NCBI RefSeq assembly: GCF_963669205.1
Contig: NZ_OY769915.1
Span: 1,152,001 to 1,216,000 of the forward strand
DNA: 64,000 nucleotides
Source of the DNA: an uncultured Roseibium sp.
Lineage (GTDB): Bacteria > Pseudomonadota > Alphaproteobacteria > Rhizobiales > Stappiaceae
Reading direction: 5' to 3'
In this document: one piece after another, positions 49,405-60,000 of the stretch
Numbering within the stretch: the stretch's first letter is position 1
Layout: the number at the start of each line of letters is the position of its first letter
Notes under the pieces: generated by a model
The model's input: the letters and a program-made list of their open reading frames with translations, nothing else
What the model was told of the DNA's origin: nothing
The model's database searches: none
Program-made: the position numbers and the translations under genes

Positions 49405-50571
49405 ATGACAGCGGCAATGGTTGGGTGGGCGCACATGCCTTTCGGCAAGCATGCGGAAGAAACCGTTGAAAGCATGATCGTCAAGGTGGCGGTCGACGCC
49501 ATTCACGACGCGGGCATCGGGCCCGAAGACGTCGACGAAATCCTGCTTGGTCATTTCAATGCAGGCTTCTCGGCCCAGGACTTTACGGCTTCGCTGGTGC
49601 TTCAGGCAGATCCGGCCCTGCGGTTCAAGCCGGCAACGCGTGTCGAAAATGCCTGCGCGACGGGCTCGGCCGCCGTTCACCAGGGCGTCCGAGCGATTGC
49701 TTCCGGCGATGCGCGTGTCGTCCTTGTTGTCGGCGTGGAGCAGATGACGACAACACCGGGTCCCGAGATCGGCAAGAACCTCCTGAAGGCCTCCTACCTC
49801 AAGGAAGAGGGCGACATTCCGGCGGGCTTTGCCGGTGTCTTCGGCAAGATCGCCGATGCCTATTTCCAGAAATTCGGCGACCAGTCCGACGCTCTTGCGA
49901 AGATTGCCGCAAAAAACCACAAGAACGGCACCGGGAACCCTTATGCCCAGATGCGCAAGGATCTCGGCTTTGAGTTCTGCCGCGCGGAAAGCGAAAAGAA
50001 CCCGTTCGTGGCCGGTCCTCTGAAGCGCACGGACTGCTCGCTCGTTTCCGACGGCGCTGCGGCGCTTGTCCTGACGGATACGGCAACGGCGCTCGGCATG
50101 AAAAAGGCGGTTGCATTCCGCGGCATGGCGCATGTGCAGGACTTCCTGCCGATGTCGCGCCGCGACATCCTGAAATTCGAAGGCTGCTCCAAGGCCTGGG
50201 GCGAAGCGCTGGGCGATGCCAATCTGGCGCTCGATGATCTTTCCTTCGTCGAGACCCATGACTGTTTCACCATTGCCGAACTGCTTGAATACGAAGCCAT
50301 GGGCCTGACCGCGGAAGGCGAGGGCGCCAGGGCCATTCTGGACGGCTGGACCGAGATGGACGGCAAGCTGCCGGTCAACCCGTCCGGCGGCCTGAAGTCC
50401 AAGGGCCACCCGATTGGTGCAACCGGCGTTTCAATGCATGTCCTGACCGCCATGCAGCTCACCGGCTCGGCCGGCGGCATCCAGGTCAAGGACGCGGAAA
50501 TCGGCGGCATCTTCAACATGGGCGGCGCGGCGGTCGCCAACTTCGTTTCGGTCATGCAGGCCATGCGCTAG
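49405..50571 (+). CDS. Thiolase family protein (acetyl-CoA acetyltransferase / SCP2-type)
   Basis: The 388-residue product starts at ATG 49405 behind CTGGAGGA. The catalytic Cys lies in TRVENACATGSAAVHQG. The histidine of the SCP2-type active site is in VETHDCFTIAELLEYEAMG, and the closing NPSGGLKSKGHPIGATGVSM is intact. It catalyses thiolytic cleavage or condensation of acyl-CoA. The SCP2-like layout (HDCF rather than NEAF) suggests a substrate other than simple acetoacetyl-CoA. It is a single-gene unit ended by a strong terminator; no beta-oxidation genes adjoin. Confidence 0.88.
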   Translation: MTAAMVGWAHMPFGKHAEETVESMIVKVAVDAIHDAGIGPEDVDEILLGHFNAGFSAQDFTASLVLQADPALRFKPATRVENACATGSAAVHQGVRAIASGDARVVLVVGVEQMTTTPGPEIGKNLLKASYLKEEGDIPAGFAGVFGKIADAYFQKFGDQSDALAKIAAKNHKNGTGNPYAQMRKDLGFEFCRAESEKNPFVAGPLKRTDCSLVSDGAAALVLTDTATALGMKKAVAFRGMAHVQDFLPMSRRDILKFEGCSKAWGEALGDANLALDDLSFVETHDCFTIAELLEYEAMGLTAEGEGARAILDGWTEMDGKLPVNPSGGLKSKGHPIGATGVSMHVLTAMQLTGSAGGIQVKDAEIGGIFNMGGAAVANFVSVMQAMR

Positions 50572-50593
50572 GCACTGAAAGATCCCCAACAAA

Positions 50594-50620
50594 AAGCCGG
50601 CGGCCCCCGCCGGCTTTTTT
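50594..50620 (+). terminator. Terminator of the thiolase gene
   Basis: Stem AGCCGGCGG/CGCCGGCT-like (50595-50603 with 50608-50615) and six T, 25 bp after the stop. Confidence 0.85.
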
Positions 50621-50677
50621 GTTTCGTTCCAAACCGGCCACGAGACTGTTTCCCGGATTGACCATTAACTCTGTGCC

Positions 50678-51041
50678 TCTCCGATCCCGGATCTCCGCAT
50701 TGCTGCGTCCGGGATGACGAAGTCAGGAAGAGACCGTCATTCCGGACAAGTGCAGCGCAAGCTGCGCGCCGATCCGGAAACCAGATGTATTTCGCGCCGA
50801 AGGCGCGGCTTATCATAGCGATATCGAGAAGAGTGTTCGCTTCGCTCACGCAAATTTCGGGATACCCGATCAGGCCGGGCACAGGTTCCAGATCGGCGTT
50901 CGGCTCCGCCTCACTTGTCTGGAATGACGACGGGGTAACGTAACAACATCCGCCGCCACCCCGCGCGAACACCGTGAGATCCTGGTAGAACCTCACCATC
51001 GTCATCCCGGCCGAGCGCAGCGCGAGCCGGGACCGGAGAGC
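50678..51041. repeat. Dispersed palindromic repeats, copy 3 cluster
   Basis: Three units of the GTCATCCCGG family lie in series. GATCCCGGATCTCCGCATTG to TCCGGGATGACG is at about 50684-50719. GTCATTCCGGACAAGTGCAG to CCGATCCGGAAACC is at about 50738-50783. GTCATCCCGGCCGAGCGCAG to GAGCCGGGACCGG is at about 51001-51035. The interval 50621-51281 contains no convincing gene. Confidence 0.7.
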
Positions 51042-51281
51042 CCGGTGCTTCGTCTGGCCAGATTGAAGAACGAGAAGCAAGCATTTGTCGGACAACGGCC
51101 TTCCGCCTCGCTCAAGCCGGATTGACAAGTCACCGAACACGAGATCGCCTTGCAAGCCCGACTTCTTCGCGAAGCGGACCAAAGCCTGCCCGCTCTGCAT
51201 AGACTGTTGGAAAACTGTGCTGAACATGCCAGCGTATCGGAGATGAGGAACCGAAGCACAGACAAGAAGCTGCCGCATTAG

Positions 51282-51812
51282 ATGACGGATCAGACGGGCA
51301 ACGACGAGGAACTGCCGGCAAGCGGTGAGACACACATCAACCGGGATTGGATGCGAACGCTCGCTTTGCTTGTCATTTGCGTCGGGATCGTTGCCGCGTC
51401 CCTCCACGGCCTGCTGACGGAACCGGACGGTTACAATGACCGGCGTTTTCGGAACGCCTCGTTCATCATGCTGCCGGTCTTTTCCGTATTGTCCGTTTTC
51501 GTTCTCTACAGGTGCTTTGTTCCCTGGGGCGCGCCCGTGCGAATAAGTCATGAAGGCTTTGCCGATCTTAGGGCCGGAAACGTCTGGATTCCGTGGAGCG
51601 AGATCAGCAATGTCGTGCGCAAGGGCGAATATGTGTCGCTGACCCTGCGCAGGAAATACGCCAGGACATACCCTTTTTCCCTGTCCCAGAAGGCACTCAA
51701 GGCATCGAGAAAGTCCGCAGGACCAACCCACGTCCTGATCGCGGCCTCGTTCCTGAAAACCGACAGCCACCATCTGCTGGACACGATCAGTGCCTACAGG
51801 GACAGAAGCTGA
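51282..51812 (+). CDS. Two-helix membrane protein, STM3941-like
   Basis: The 176-residue product has a hydrophilic N-terminus and two membrane helices (~26-45, TLALLVICVGIVAASLHGLL; ~60-82, FIMLPVFSVLSVFVLYRCF). A cytoplasmic PH-like beta domain follows: VRISHEGFADLRAGNVWIPWSEISNVVRKGEYVSLTLRRK. The helix pair plus GF.D/G.IPW.EI pattern resembles the STM3941 family, of unknown function. It is monocistronic and preceded by the repeat cluster; the start lacks a strong ribosome-binding site. Confidence 0.6.
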   Translation: MTDQTGNDEELPASGETHINRDWMRTLALLVICVGIVAASLHGLLTEPDGYNDRRFRNASFIMLPVFSVLSVFVLYRCFVPWGAPVRISHEGFADLRAGNVWIPWSEISNVVRKGEYVSLTLRRKYARTYPFSLSQKALKASRKSAGPTHVLIAASFLKTDSHHLLDTISAYRDRS

Positions 51813-51877
51813 AATGCGATACGCGTCCCGAATTTGATCCGGGACAGCGCTATTTCAACCTTTCAATGCGCAATGAG

Positions 51878-52390
51878 CTACTGGATCGCGGCCATCGCGC
51901 GGCTGAACCCCGTCAGGGGAATTTCGATCGCCTGCCGCTGTCCCGCCACCGGTGCATAGTCCACCTTGAGTTTCGCCCCCGCTTTCATGGCATCGATCAT
52001 GCCGGGTGTCGCCGGCGCTGAGAGAAAACACCCCTGCGTGTTGCAGCTGCCAACTGCAAAATCGCCCATGGCTGTGCCATCGACGGACAGCTTGACCTGC
52101 CCGGGAATATGTATTCCGAGCGGAAGTGCCATCCGTATGACCGGCTTCGCATCATTGGCCGGATAGATGATGTCGACCTTGAGGAGCAAACGGCCGTTTT
52201 CCTGGGCCCGCACGCTCTGTGAGGATTCGCAGATCAGGGTGTCGGACGTTCTAGACGTTCCAACGCAGCGCGTTTGCCAGAGAACATCCTTGTCTGTTTT
52301 TGGAACCGTTTCCTGTGCGGCTGCGGGATTGGAAAAGCCGAGCAGGCAGAAAAGAAATGCAGTCGGAAGGGATTGCTTCAGGGAAATCAT
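51878..52390 (-). CDS. Invasion-associated locus B (IalB) family protein
   Basis: The 170-residue exported protein has a signal peptide of ~25 residues (FLFCLLGFSNPAAAQ-ET). The IalB fold contains the cysteines WQTRCVG, TLICESSQSV and GSCNTQGCFLSAP, and the conserved KPVIRMALPLGIHIPGQVKLSVDG. IalB was first described in Bartonella, where it aids erythrocyte invasion. Homologues are widespread in free-living alphaproteobacteria as periplasmic proteins of unknown role, so a virulence function should not be assumed here. It is divergent from the cys operon. Confidence 0.88.
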   Translation of the reverse strand: MISLKQSLPTAFLFCLLGFSNPAAAQETVPKTDKDVLWQTRCVGTSRTSDTLICESSQSVRAQENGRLLLKVDIIYPANDAKPVIRMALPLGIHIPGQVKLSVDGTAMGDFAVGSCNTQGCFLSAPATPGMIDAMKAGAKLKVDYAPVAGQRQAIEIPLTGFSRAMAAIQ

Positions 52391-52420
52391 GAGGCCTTCA
52401 TTTGTCTGTGCGTCTGGCGC

Positions 52421-52474
52421 TCAGGCAATCAAGTCTGCCGGTGACAGGTCCCCCACGTCGAGTCGATGTGTCAT
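52421..52474 (-). other. Possible 17-codon leader peptide upstream of ialB
   Basis: On the minus strand an ATG with TTGAGGA 7 bp upstream opens a 17-residue frame, MTHRLDVGDLSPADLIA, that stops 30 bp before ialB. The ribosome-binding site is good, but a frame this short can arise by chance. Confidence 0.2.
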
Positions 52475-52665
52475 GATGCGTCCTCAAGGCGTTTTTTTCA
52501 ATGGATACCGTAAATTGCAACCCGGCCGGAACCGGAATCGGTCATTCGCCGCGTCTGGAAAAAACTATTCCTCATCCGCGCCGAGCTTTGAAAACGGGTG
52601 CCCGGAACTTATCGGATCGGCAAATTACATTAAAGCCATCAGACTGGGACCGGAGACCCTGAAGC

Positions 52666-54129
52666 ATGGCCAGCCGCCGCGGTGACATTGTGAAAACGCT
52701 GAAAAAGCCGGAAGACCGGCTCGACGTGTTTCCTGCATTCGTGAAGGTTGCGGGACGGCGTGTGCTTGTGGTCGGGCACGGCGGTGAAGCCGCGGCAAAG
52801 GTGCGTCTGCTCGGCGAGACCAATGCGGCAATCGTCGTCATCGGCAAGGAGATTGAGCCCGACCTCAACGAAGCGATTGAGCTGTTCCAGGCAGAGCACA
52901 TCGCCGAAGACTTCCGGCCGGGGCACCTGACGGGTGCCGCGCTGGTCTTTTCGGCACGCGAGGACTGGGATCTCGACAAGGCCGTTGTCGATGCGGCCCG
53001 GATCATGGGTGTGCCCGTCAATGCCGTCGACAAACCCGAGCTCTGCGACTTCTACACCGGTGCGCTGGTGAACCGGGCGCCGATTGCCGTCGCCATCACC
53101 TCGACCGGTGTCGGCCCGGTCCTCTCCCGGCATATCCGTGCGCGTATCGAGGCAATGCTGCCAAGCGCGACCGGTAAACTGGCGCGGCTTGCGGAAAGCT
53201 TCCGCGATGCGGCGAGCAAGGTGATCACGGACGGCGCCCTGCGCCGGAATTTCTGGGCGCGGTTTTTCTCCGGTTCGGTCGCAACGAACCTTTATGCCGG
53301 CAAACCGGAGCGCGCGCGCGCCGAAGCGCAGCGCCTCCTGAATGGTATGGCGGACGAGCCGGGATTTGTCTGGCTGGTCGGCGCCGGTCCCGGGGCCGAA
53401 GATCTTCTGACCCTGCGGGCACAGCGTCTTCTCCAGGAAGCGGATGTCATCGTTCACGACGCCCTCGTTCCCGCGAGCGTTGTCGCCATGGGGCGGCGCG
53501 ACGCGGAACGCATTTCGGTGGGCAAGCGCAAGGGCGCACACTCCGTACCGCAATCCGAGATCTGCGAGCTGCTTGCGGTACTGGGTGGCAAGGGTCTGAA
53601 AGTCGTGCGCCTCAAGGCGGGGGATCCGATGATCTTCGGCCGGGCAGCCGAGGAAATGGAGGCACTCCGCGCGGGCGGGATCGGATTTGAGGTCGTGCCG
53701 GGCGTGACTGCAGCCTTCGCCGCCGCAGCCTCGGCCCAGATCCCGCTGACCCTGCGCGGTGTCGCCTCCAACCTCGTCTTTGCGACCGGGCACAACGCAA
53801 AGTCCGAGACACTGCCCGACTGGGCCGGACTTGCACTCAAGGGTGCGACCGTTGCCGTCTACATGGGCCGTACCGTTGCCGCTGCCGTTGCCGACAAGAT
53901 GATCGGCGCCGGCCTTCGTCCCGAGACCCCGGTCGCGGTTGTCGAAAATGCGGCGCATGCCGACGAACGCCTGTTTGCCGGATCTCTTTCCGAACTCGCT
54001 GTCCTGTCAAACCGGGCGGAAATCGAAGGTCCGGTCCTCATAGTCATTGGCGAGGCCGTTGGCCACGCCGCCCTGAACAAGGCTGAACCGCTGGCGCCGC
54101 TGGAAGTTGCGCATGCGGCGGTCGCCTGA
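52666..54129 (+). CDS. cysG: Siroheme synthase
   Basis: The 487-residue fused enzyme has two parts. Residues ~12-230 form the precorrin-2 dehydrogenase/ferrochelatase part (FPAFVKVAGRRVLVVGHGGEAAAKVRLL, then ITSTGVGPVLSRHIRARIEAMLPS). Residues ~235-480 form uroporphyrinogen-III C-methyltransferase (VWLVGAGPGAEDLLTLRAQRLLQEADVIVHDALV; RLKAGDPMIFGRAAEEMEAL; VVPGVTAAFAAAA). It makes siroheme from uroporphyrinogen III for the sulfite reductase encoded two genes downstream. It is the first gene of the sulfur assimilation operon. Confidence 0.95.
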   Translation: MASRRGDIVKTLKKPEDRLDVFPAFVKVAGRRVLVVGHGGEAAAKVRLLGETNAAIVVIGKEIEPDLNEAIELFQAEHIAEDFRPGHLTGAALVFSAREDWDLDKAVVDAARIMGVPVNAVDKPELCDFYTGALVNRAPIAVAITSTGVGPVLSRHIRARIEAMLPSATGKLARLAESFRDAASKVITDGALRRNFWARFFSGSVATNLYAGKPERARAEAQRLLNGMADEPGFVWLVGAGPGAEDLLTLRAQRLLQEADVIVHDALVPASVVAMGRRDAERISVGKRKGAHSVPQSEICELLAVLGGKGLKVVRLKAGDPMIFGRAAEEMEALRAGGIGFEVVPGVTAAFAAAASAQIPLTLRGVASNLVFATGHNAKSETLPDWAGLALKGATVAVYMGRTVAAAVADKMIGAGLRPETPVAVVENAAHADERLFAGSLSELAVLSNRAEIEGPVLIVIGEAVGHAALNKAEPLAPLEVAHAAVA

Positions 54130-54147
54130 CGAAAGAGAGTAGTCGAA

Positions 54148-54447
54148 ATGAAGGTCATCACCGCCAATCGTCTCTTGAACGGCGACGTTGTCTGGCTCGG
54201 AGAAAACGGCAACTGGGTCGAGCGCGTCACGCTGGCCCGCACCTTCGAGGGCAAGGATCAGGTCGCCGAGGGGCTGGCGATCGGGCAGCAGGCCGAAAAG
54301 GACCAGGAAGTTGTCGGCGTCTACGAGATGGACGTGACCCTGGAAGAGGGCGTGCTTGTTCCCGTCCGCCTGCGTGAACGCATTCGTGCCGCCGGACCGA
54401 CCACGCATCCGCAATTCGGCAAACAGGCCCAGGCCGTTTCCGCCTGA
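54148..54447 (+). CDS. DUF2849 domain protein
   Basis: The 99-residue cytoplasmic protein, MKVITANRLLNGDVVWLGENGNWVE and so on, is recognised by sequence and by position: DUF2849 genes almost always lie between cysG and cysI in alphaproteobacteria. No catalytic motif is seen. Context suggests an accessory role in sulfite reduction or electron delivery, taking the place of the missing CysJ flavoprotein, but this is inference. It is 18 bp after cysG and 67 bp before cysI. Confidence 0.88.
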   Translation: MKVITANRLLNGDVVWLGENGNWVERVTLARTFEGKDQVAEGLAIGQQAEKDQEVVGVYEMDVTLEEGVLVPVRLRERIRAAGPTTHPQFGKQAQAVSA

Positions 54448-54514
54448 ACAGAAAAGCCATCAGGGCAGCGCCGGCAGGAAGGATACCGGCAGCGCCCGAC
54501 AGGAGAGAAGACCG

Positions 54515-56159
<1,645 letters not shown>

Positions 56160-56173
<14 letters not shown>

Positions 56174-56921
56174 GACCTTCTCTCTGGGCGTGGATCCTGA
56201 ACTGGGACTGCAGGCGGAAGTTGCCGCGCTGAATTGCCAGTATGAGGATACCTCGGCGCAGGAGATCCTGATGGGCGCGATCCGGCACCAGTTTGCCGGT
56301 GATATCGCCATGGTCTCCAGCTTCGGGGCCGACTCCGCCGTGCTTCTGCACATGGTCGCCCAGATTGATCCGTCGACGCCGGTGCTCTTCATCGACACGG
56401 TGAAGCTGTTCCCGGCAACGCTGCTTTATCGCGAAGAACTGATCGAAAAACTGGGTCTGACGGACGTGCGCACCTTCAAGCCGACCCGGGAAGACCTGGC
56501 GGACAAGGATCCTGCCGGAATGCTGTGGATGTCCGATACGGACGCCTGCTGCCATATCCGCAAGGTTGTGCCGCTGGAACGGGCACTTGGCGGGTTCGAG
56601 GCCTGGATCTCGGGCCGCAAGCGTCACCAGAGTTCAACGCGGGCAGGTCTGGAACACTTCGAGATCGAAGCCGGGCGGGTGAAGGTCAACCCTCTTGCCG
56701 ACTGGTCTGCCGCCGAGGTGCTCGACTACGCCCGGACGCATGAATTGCCGCCCCATCCACTTGTCGCGCAGGGCTATCCGTCCATCGGCTGTCTGCCCTG
56801 CACGAGCAAGGTGGCCGCGGGCGAGGATCCGCGGGCCGGCCGCTGGCGCGGACAGGACAAGACCGAATGCGGCATTCACTGGCCGACCCATGGCAAGGAA
56901 ATCGACGGCAGCGGCATCTGA
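56160..56921 (+). CDS. cysH: Phosphoadenylyl/adenylyl-sulfate reductase, iron-sulfur (APS) type
   Basis: The 253-residue product starts 14 bp inside cysI. It is a PP-loop enzyme (AMVSSFGADSAVLLHMV) with SGRKRHQSSTRAG and the C-terminal TECGIH catalytic cysteine. It also has the cluster cysteines DACCHIRK and GCLPCTSK, the CC...CxxC pattern of [4Fe-4S] APS reductases. E. coli PAPS reductase lacks these. It therefore most likely reduces adenosine 5'-phosphosulfate to sulfite with thioredoxin, without needing APS kinase. cysD and cysN are not in the window. Confidence 0.93.
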
Positions 56922-56954
56922 CCGCTGCACTTAACGGAAATGAGGACGCAGAAC

Positions 56955-57488
56955 ATGACCACGATTTTTAAGGACGGCGAATTCGTCGAGGAGAACTGGA
57001 CAAGAGTGGATGCCCAAACAGGTGTCTCCGTGGCGGACGACGCGCTTGTCCCGCAGAGCCTGTTTCTGGAAGCGGCGGAAGATTACCTGAGCCGTGATGC
57101 TGCAACGGCCGTCCTCGTTGAAGCAGGCGATGACGTTGAACAAATTGCTCCTTTCCTCGGCCAACTCGCTTATGTCGCCGTCGATTTCCCGAGTTTCGCG
57201 GACGGGCGCGGGTTTTCCGCAGCGCGTGTCCTGCGTGAGCAGATCGGGTATGAGGGCGATATTCGCGCTGCCGGAAAATACATCCTCGACCAGGTGCCGC
57301 TGGCGCGCCGTTGCGGCGTGTCCTCGTTCGAGATTTCCAAGCCGGAAGTATTGAAAGCACTCAGGGCCGGCGAATGGCCGGAAGTGACCAAGTATCTTCA
57401 GCCCGTCGGCACGGTCGACGAAATGCCCGTTGGCACGCGTCCCTGGGCGCGCCGCTCCTTCAGGGACGTCGCCGTCGCTGCAGAATAG
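56955..57488 (+). CDS. DUF934 domain protein
   Basis: The 177-residue product starts from the ATG at 56955, behind GAGGA; an ATG at 56940 in frame is less well placed. The DUF934 core is AYVAVDFPSFADGRGFSAARVLREQIGYEGDIRAAGKYILDQVPLARRCGVSSFEI. The gene is a near-constant companion of cysI/cysH in alpha- and betaproteobacteria and is presumed to help sulfite reduction, with no known activity. It ends the operon and is followed by a terminator. Confidence 0.9.
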   Translation: MTTIFKDGEFVEENWTRVDAQTGVSVADDALVPQSLFLEAAEDYLSRDAATAVLVEAGDDVEQIAPFLGQLAYVAVDFPSFADGRGFSAARVLREQIGYEGDIRAAGKYILDQVPLARRCGVSSFEISKPEVLKALRAGEWPEVTKYLQPVGTVDEMPVGTRPWARRSFRDVAVAAE

Positions 57489-57558
57489 GTTTCAGCTTGG
57501 AGCCCGGCGCCTTGGAAACAATGCGTCCCGTTTCTTTCGCCGGTTTTCGATTTGCTGG

Positions 57559-57594
57559 AAGGCCCGGTTGCAGTGTGCTGCGGCCGGGCCTTTT
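57559..57594. terminator. Bidirectional terminator between cys operon and spermidine synthase-like gene
   Basis: Stem AAGGCCCGG/CCGGGCCTT (57559-57567 with 57584-57592) with an inner GCAG/CTGC pairing; TTTT follows on the plus strand. It lies between two convergent units. Confidence 0.75.
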
Positions 57595-57599
57595 GCGAG

Positions 57600-59900
57600 T
57601 CAGTCTTTTTGCGACTCGTGACGGATGATTGCGCCGACGATGTTTGAATAATCGTCGGTCCAGGGGGCGGTCCCGTTCGAGGCAACGGGTTCCCATCTGC
57701 TGTCATCGAGCAGCGGCCCCAGATCGGCTTCGTCGCGGGCAAAAACCATCACGTTTGCCTTGAAGACCTGTTCTGGCCGGTCGGGGCTTTCGTCTTCCCC
57801 GTATGACGCGAAGCGGATTGCATATCCGTCAGTCTCCGCGATCGCAGCCAGGACGCTGGCCAGTTCCAGATATCTGTTGGAGATATGCATCGCCAGCAGT
57901 CCGTTCTGCCCGATCTTCGAGAAAAACAGATTGATGGCCTCGCGCGTCATCAGGTGCACGGGAATGGAGTCGGAAGAAAAGGCATCGATCAGGAGGTAGT
58001 CGAACTTGCCGTCCGGTTCTGCGTCCAGCGTGAGCCGGGCATCACCCAGAACCATCTTCGTGTTGGGCCCGCAGTCGGAGATGAACCGGAAATAGGTCGG
58101 GTTGGAGGCAACATCTATGACCGACTTGTCGATCTCGTAGACCGTCCAGGTTTCGCTGGCGTTGCGATGGCAAAGGAAGCTGCCCGTCCCCAATCCGACG
58201 ACGCCGACCTGTCCGAGAGCACCGCCGGCGGACGCCCGCGCTGCGTGCAGCGTTGCCGCCATTTCGCCAGTCTCGTGATAGTAGGCGAGAGGCTCGGGGG
58301 AGCCTTCACCGATCTCCGGCTCAAAGGCGTTCATTGCGATGCTGCCATGAACGGTCGTGCCATGAACCATGCGGCGATACGCGCCGTCATCCGTGTCCTT
58401 GACCTTCACCACACCGAAGAACGATCGCTCGGTGTGAACAACGCTCGGGTGTAGCTGAAGCAACAGAACCAGCGGCACGGTCAGGATCAGGAGGATATGC
58501 GAGATAGTCTGCCACTTGATCTGAGCAAGCGCAGCAAAAACCACAAGGGCGATGAGCAGGACGACGATGACTTCGTGCCTTTGAACATCGGGTATCCATC
58601 CGCGTGTGAGGCCGAGCCAGAAGAGACATGTCAGTCCGGCACCGAAGGCAACTGTCTTCAGCACGGAGGCGGCAGTGGTACCGTTCTTGAGCGGCAGGAG
58701 GAACAGAGCCGCCAGCATCAGCATGGGATACTCCGCGACCCAATCGAAGACATTGGGTGCGATCAGACCTGCGAAGATGCCGCCGAGGACACCCCCGACC
58801 GACATCCACAAATAGAAGGCGGTCAGTTGGCTCGCAGGCGGACGCAGCTGGTAGAGCCGTGCATGGCAATAAAGCACCGTGACGAAATAGACCGCCAGAT
58901 TGGCGCCGAGATTGAATGTGAGCGGCAGGATCTTGGGCAGGAAAATGACGGTCGCGGCAAGGATCGCTGCAAACGGCAGGAGGTTTGAGAGGAATTCGAC
59001 GGAGACGAGTGGCCTGGTTTTGAAGGCGATCACGAAGGTCAGCAGGAACAGCGACAGCGGAACCACCCACATGAAGGGCGCGGAAGCGATGTCGACCGCG
59101 ATGTGCGCCGTAAGTGCAATTGTCAGGGCCGAAGGAACTGCGGCAAGGCCGAGATAGACAAGGATCTGCCTTGCCGATACGGGTTTTGCCGGGGATTGAT
59201 CGTCATTGGCGTTGCTGCCTGACTGGCCAGCCGGCACGGATTGCGGGCGGCGAAGCACCGCAGCGGCGCAAAGCAGGATGGAAACAACCAGGCCAACATA
59301 TCCGGCCGTCCACAGCAGGGACTGCGTTCCGAGTTTGAGTGCCGGTTCCAGCACGAGGATGTACAGATAGAGCGACGCGAAACTTCCGATATTGCTCGCA
59401 CCGTAAAGGAAATAGGGATCGGCTGCATGCTTGTGGCCGGTCTGCGTGAACCAGGCCTGCAGCAGGGGTGCATTCGCGGAAACGGCAAAAAACGGTAATC
59501 CGACGGAAACGGCGAACAATCCAAGCAGCCAGATCTCCTGATGCTCGGCAGGCGGTGTATCCCAGCCGCCGGCAATCCCGAGCGGCAGGAACAGGCATGC
59601 AGACAGCAGGACAAGCGCGTGAACGAGGATCGCATGTTTTGTCTGGAAATAGCGCGTCAGCAAATGTGCGTAGGTGTATCCCAGAAGAAGAACGCTCTGG
59701 AAGAAGACCATCGCCACGGACCAGACACCGGGAGAGCCACCGAGTTTTGGCAGGACCAGCTTGGAGAAGAAGGGCTGAACCGAGAACAGCAGGAAAGCGC
59801 TCAGGAACAGGGTGCCTGCAAAGACCTGCAGCACCGGAATGGCAATTCCGAAATGCCCGCCTTCGTCCGCCGGGAGCGAAGTCTGCTGCGACTGTTGCAT
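57600..59900 (-). CDS. Membrane-fused spermidine synthase-like protein
   Basis: The 766-residue product starts from the ATG at 59900 (GGGGAAGA site); an in-frame ATG at 59954 adds 18 residues. Residues ~20-490 hold some 14 hydrophobic segments of MFS-like character. Residues ~500-760 are a spermidine synthase-type methyltransferase fold: GQVGVVGLGTGSFLCH (glycine-rich loop), YEIDKSVIDVA, and FDYLLIDAFSSDSIPVHLMTREA. Such fusions are common and uncharacterised. Whether they make or export polyamines, or modify another substrate at the membrane, is unknown. It stands alone on this strand. Confidence 0.88.
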   Translation of the reverse strand: MQQSQQTSLPADEGGHFGIAIPVLQVFAGTLFLSAFLLFSVQPFFSKLVLPKLGGSPGVWSVAMVFFQSVLLLGYTYAHLLTRYFQTKHAILVHALVLLSACLFLPLGIAGGWDTPPAEHQEIWLLGLFAVSVGLPFFAVSANAPLLQAWFTQTGHKHAADPYFLYGASNIGSFASLYLYILVLEPALKLGTQSLLWTAGYVGLVVSILLCAAAVLRRPQSVPAGQSGSNANDDQSPAKPVSARQILVYLGLAAVPSALTIALTAHIAVDIASAPFMWVVPLSLFLLTFVIAFKTRPLVSVEFLSNLLPFAAILAATVIFLPKILPLTFNLGANLAVYFVTVLYCHARLYQLRPPASQLTAFYLWMSVGGVLGGIFAGLIAPNVFDWVAEYPMLMLAALFLLPLKNGTTAASVLKTVAFGAGLTCLFWLGLTRGWIPDVQRHEVIVVLLIALVVFAALAQIKWQTISHILLILTVPLVLLLQLHPSVVHTERSFFGVVKVKDTDDGAYRRMVHGTTVHGSIAMNAFEPEIGEGSPEPLAYYHETGEMAATLHAARASAGGALGQVGVVGLGTGSFLCHRNASETWTVYEIDKSVIDVASNPTYFRFISDCGPNTKMVLGDARLTLDAEPDGKFDYLLIDAFSSDSIPVHLMTREAINLFFSKIGQNGLLAMHISNRYLELASVLAAIAETDGYAIRFASYGEDESPDRPEQVFKANVMVFARDEADLGPLLDDSRWEPVASNGTAPWTDDYSNIVGAIIRHESQKD

Positions 59901-60000
59901 CGTGTCTTCCCCACAAGATACGCGGGCGGAGACTACGAAGGTCAAGTTAAGCAACGCATAAGGAACGTGCTTAAGAATAAGGAAACAAGCGCCGTATCAG

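Noticed and set aside
51878..52390. IalB as evidence of a pathogen
   Set aside because: The family is common in free-living alphaproteobacteria; nothing else in the window suggests virulence.
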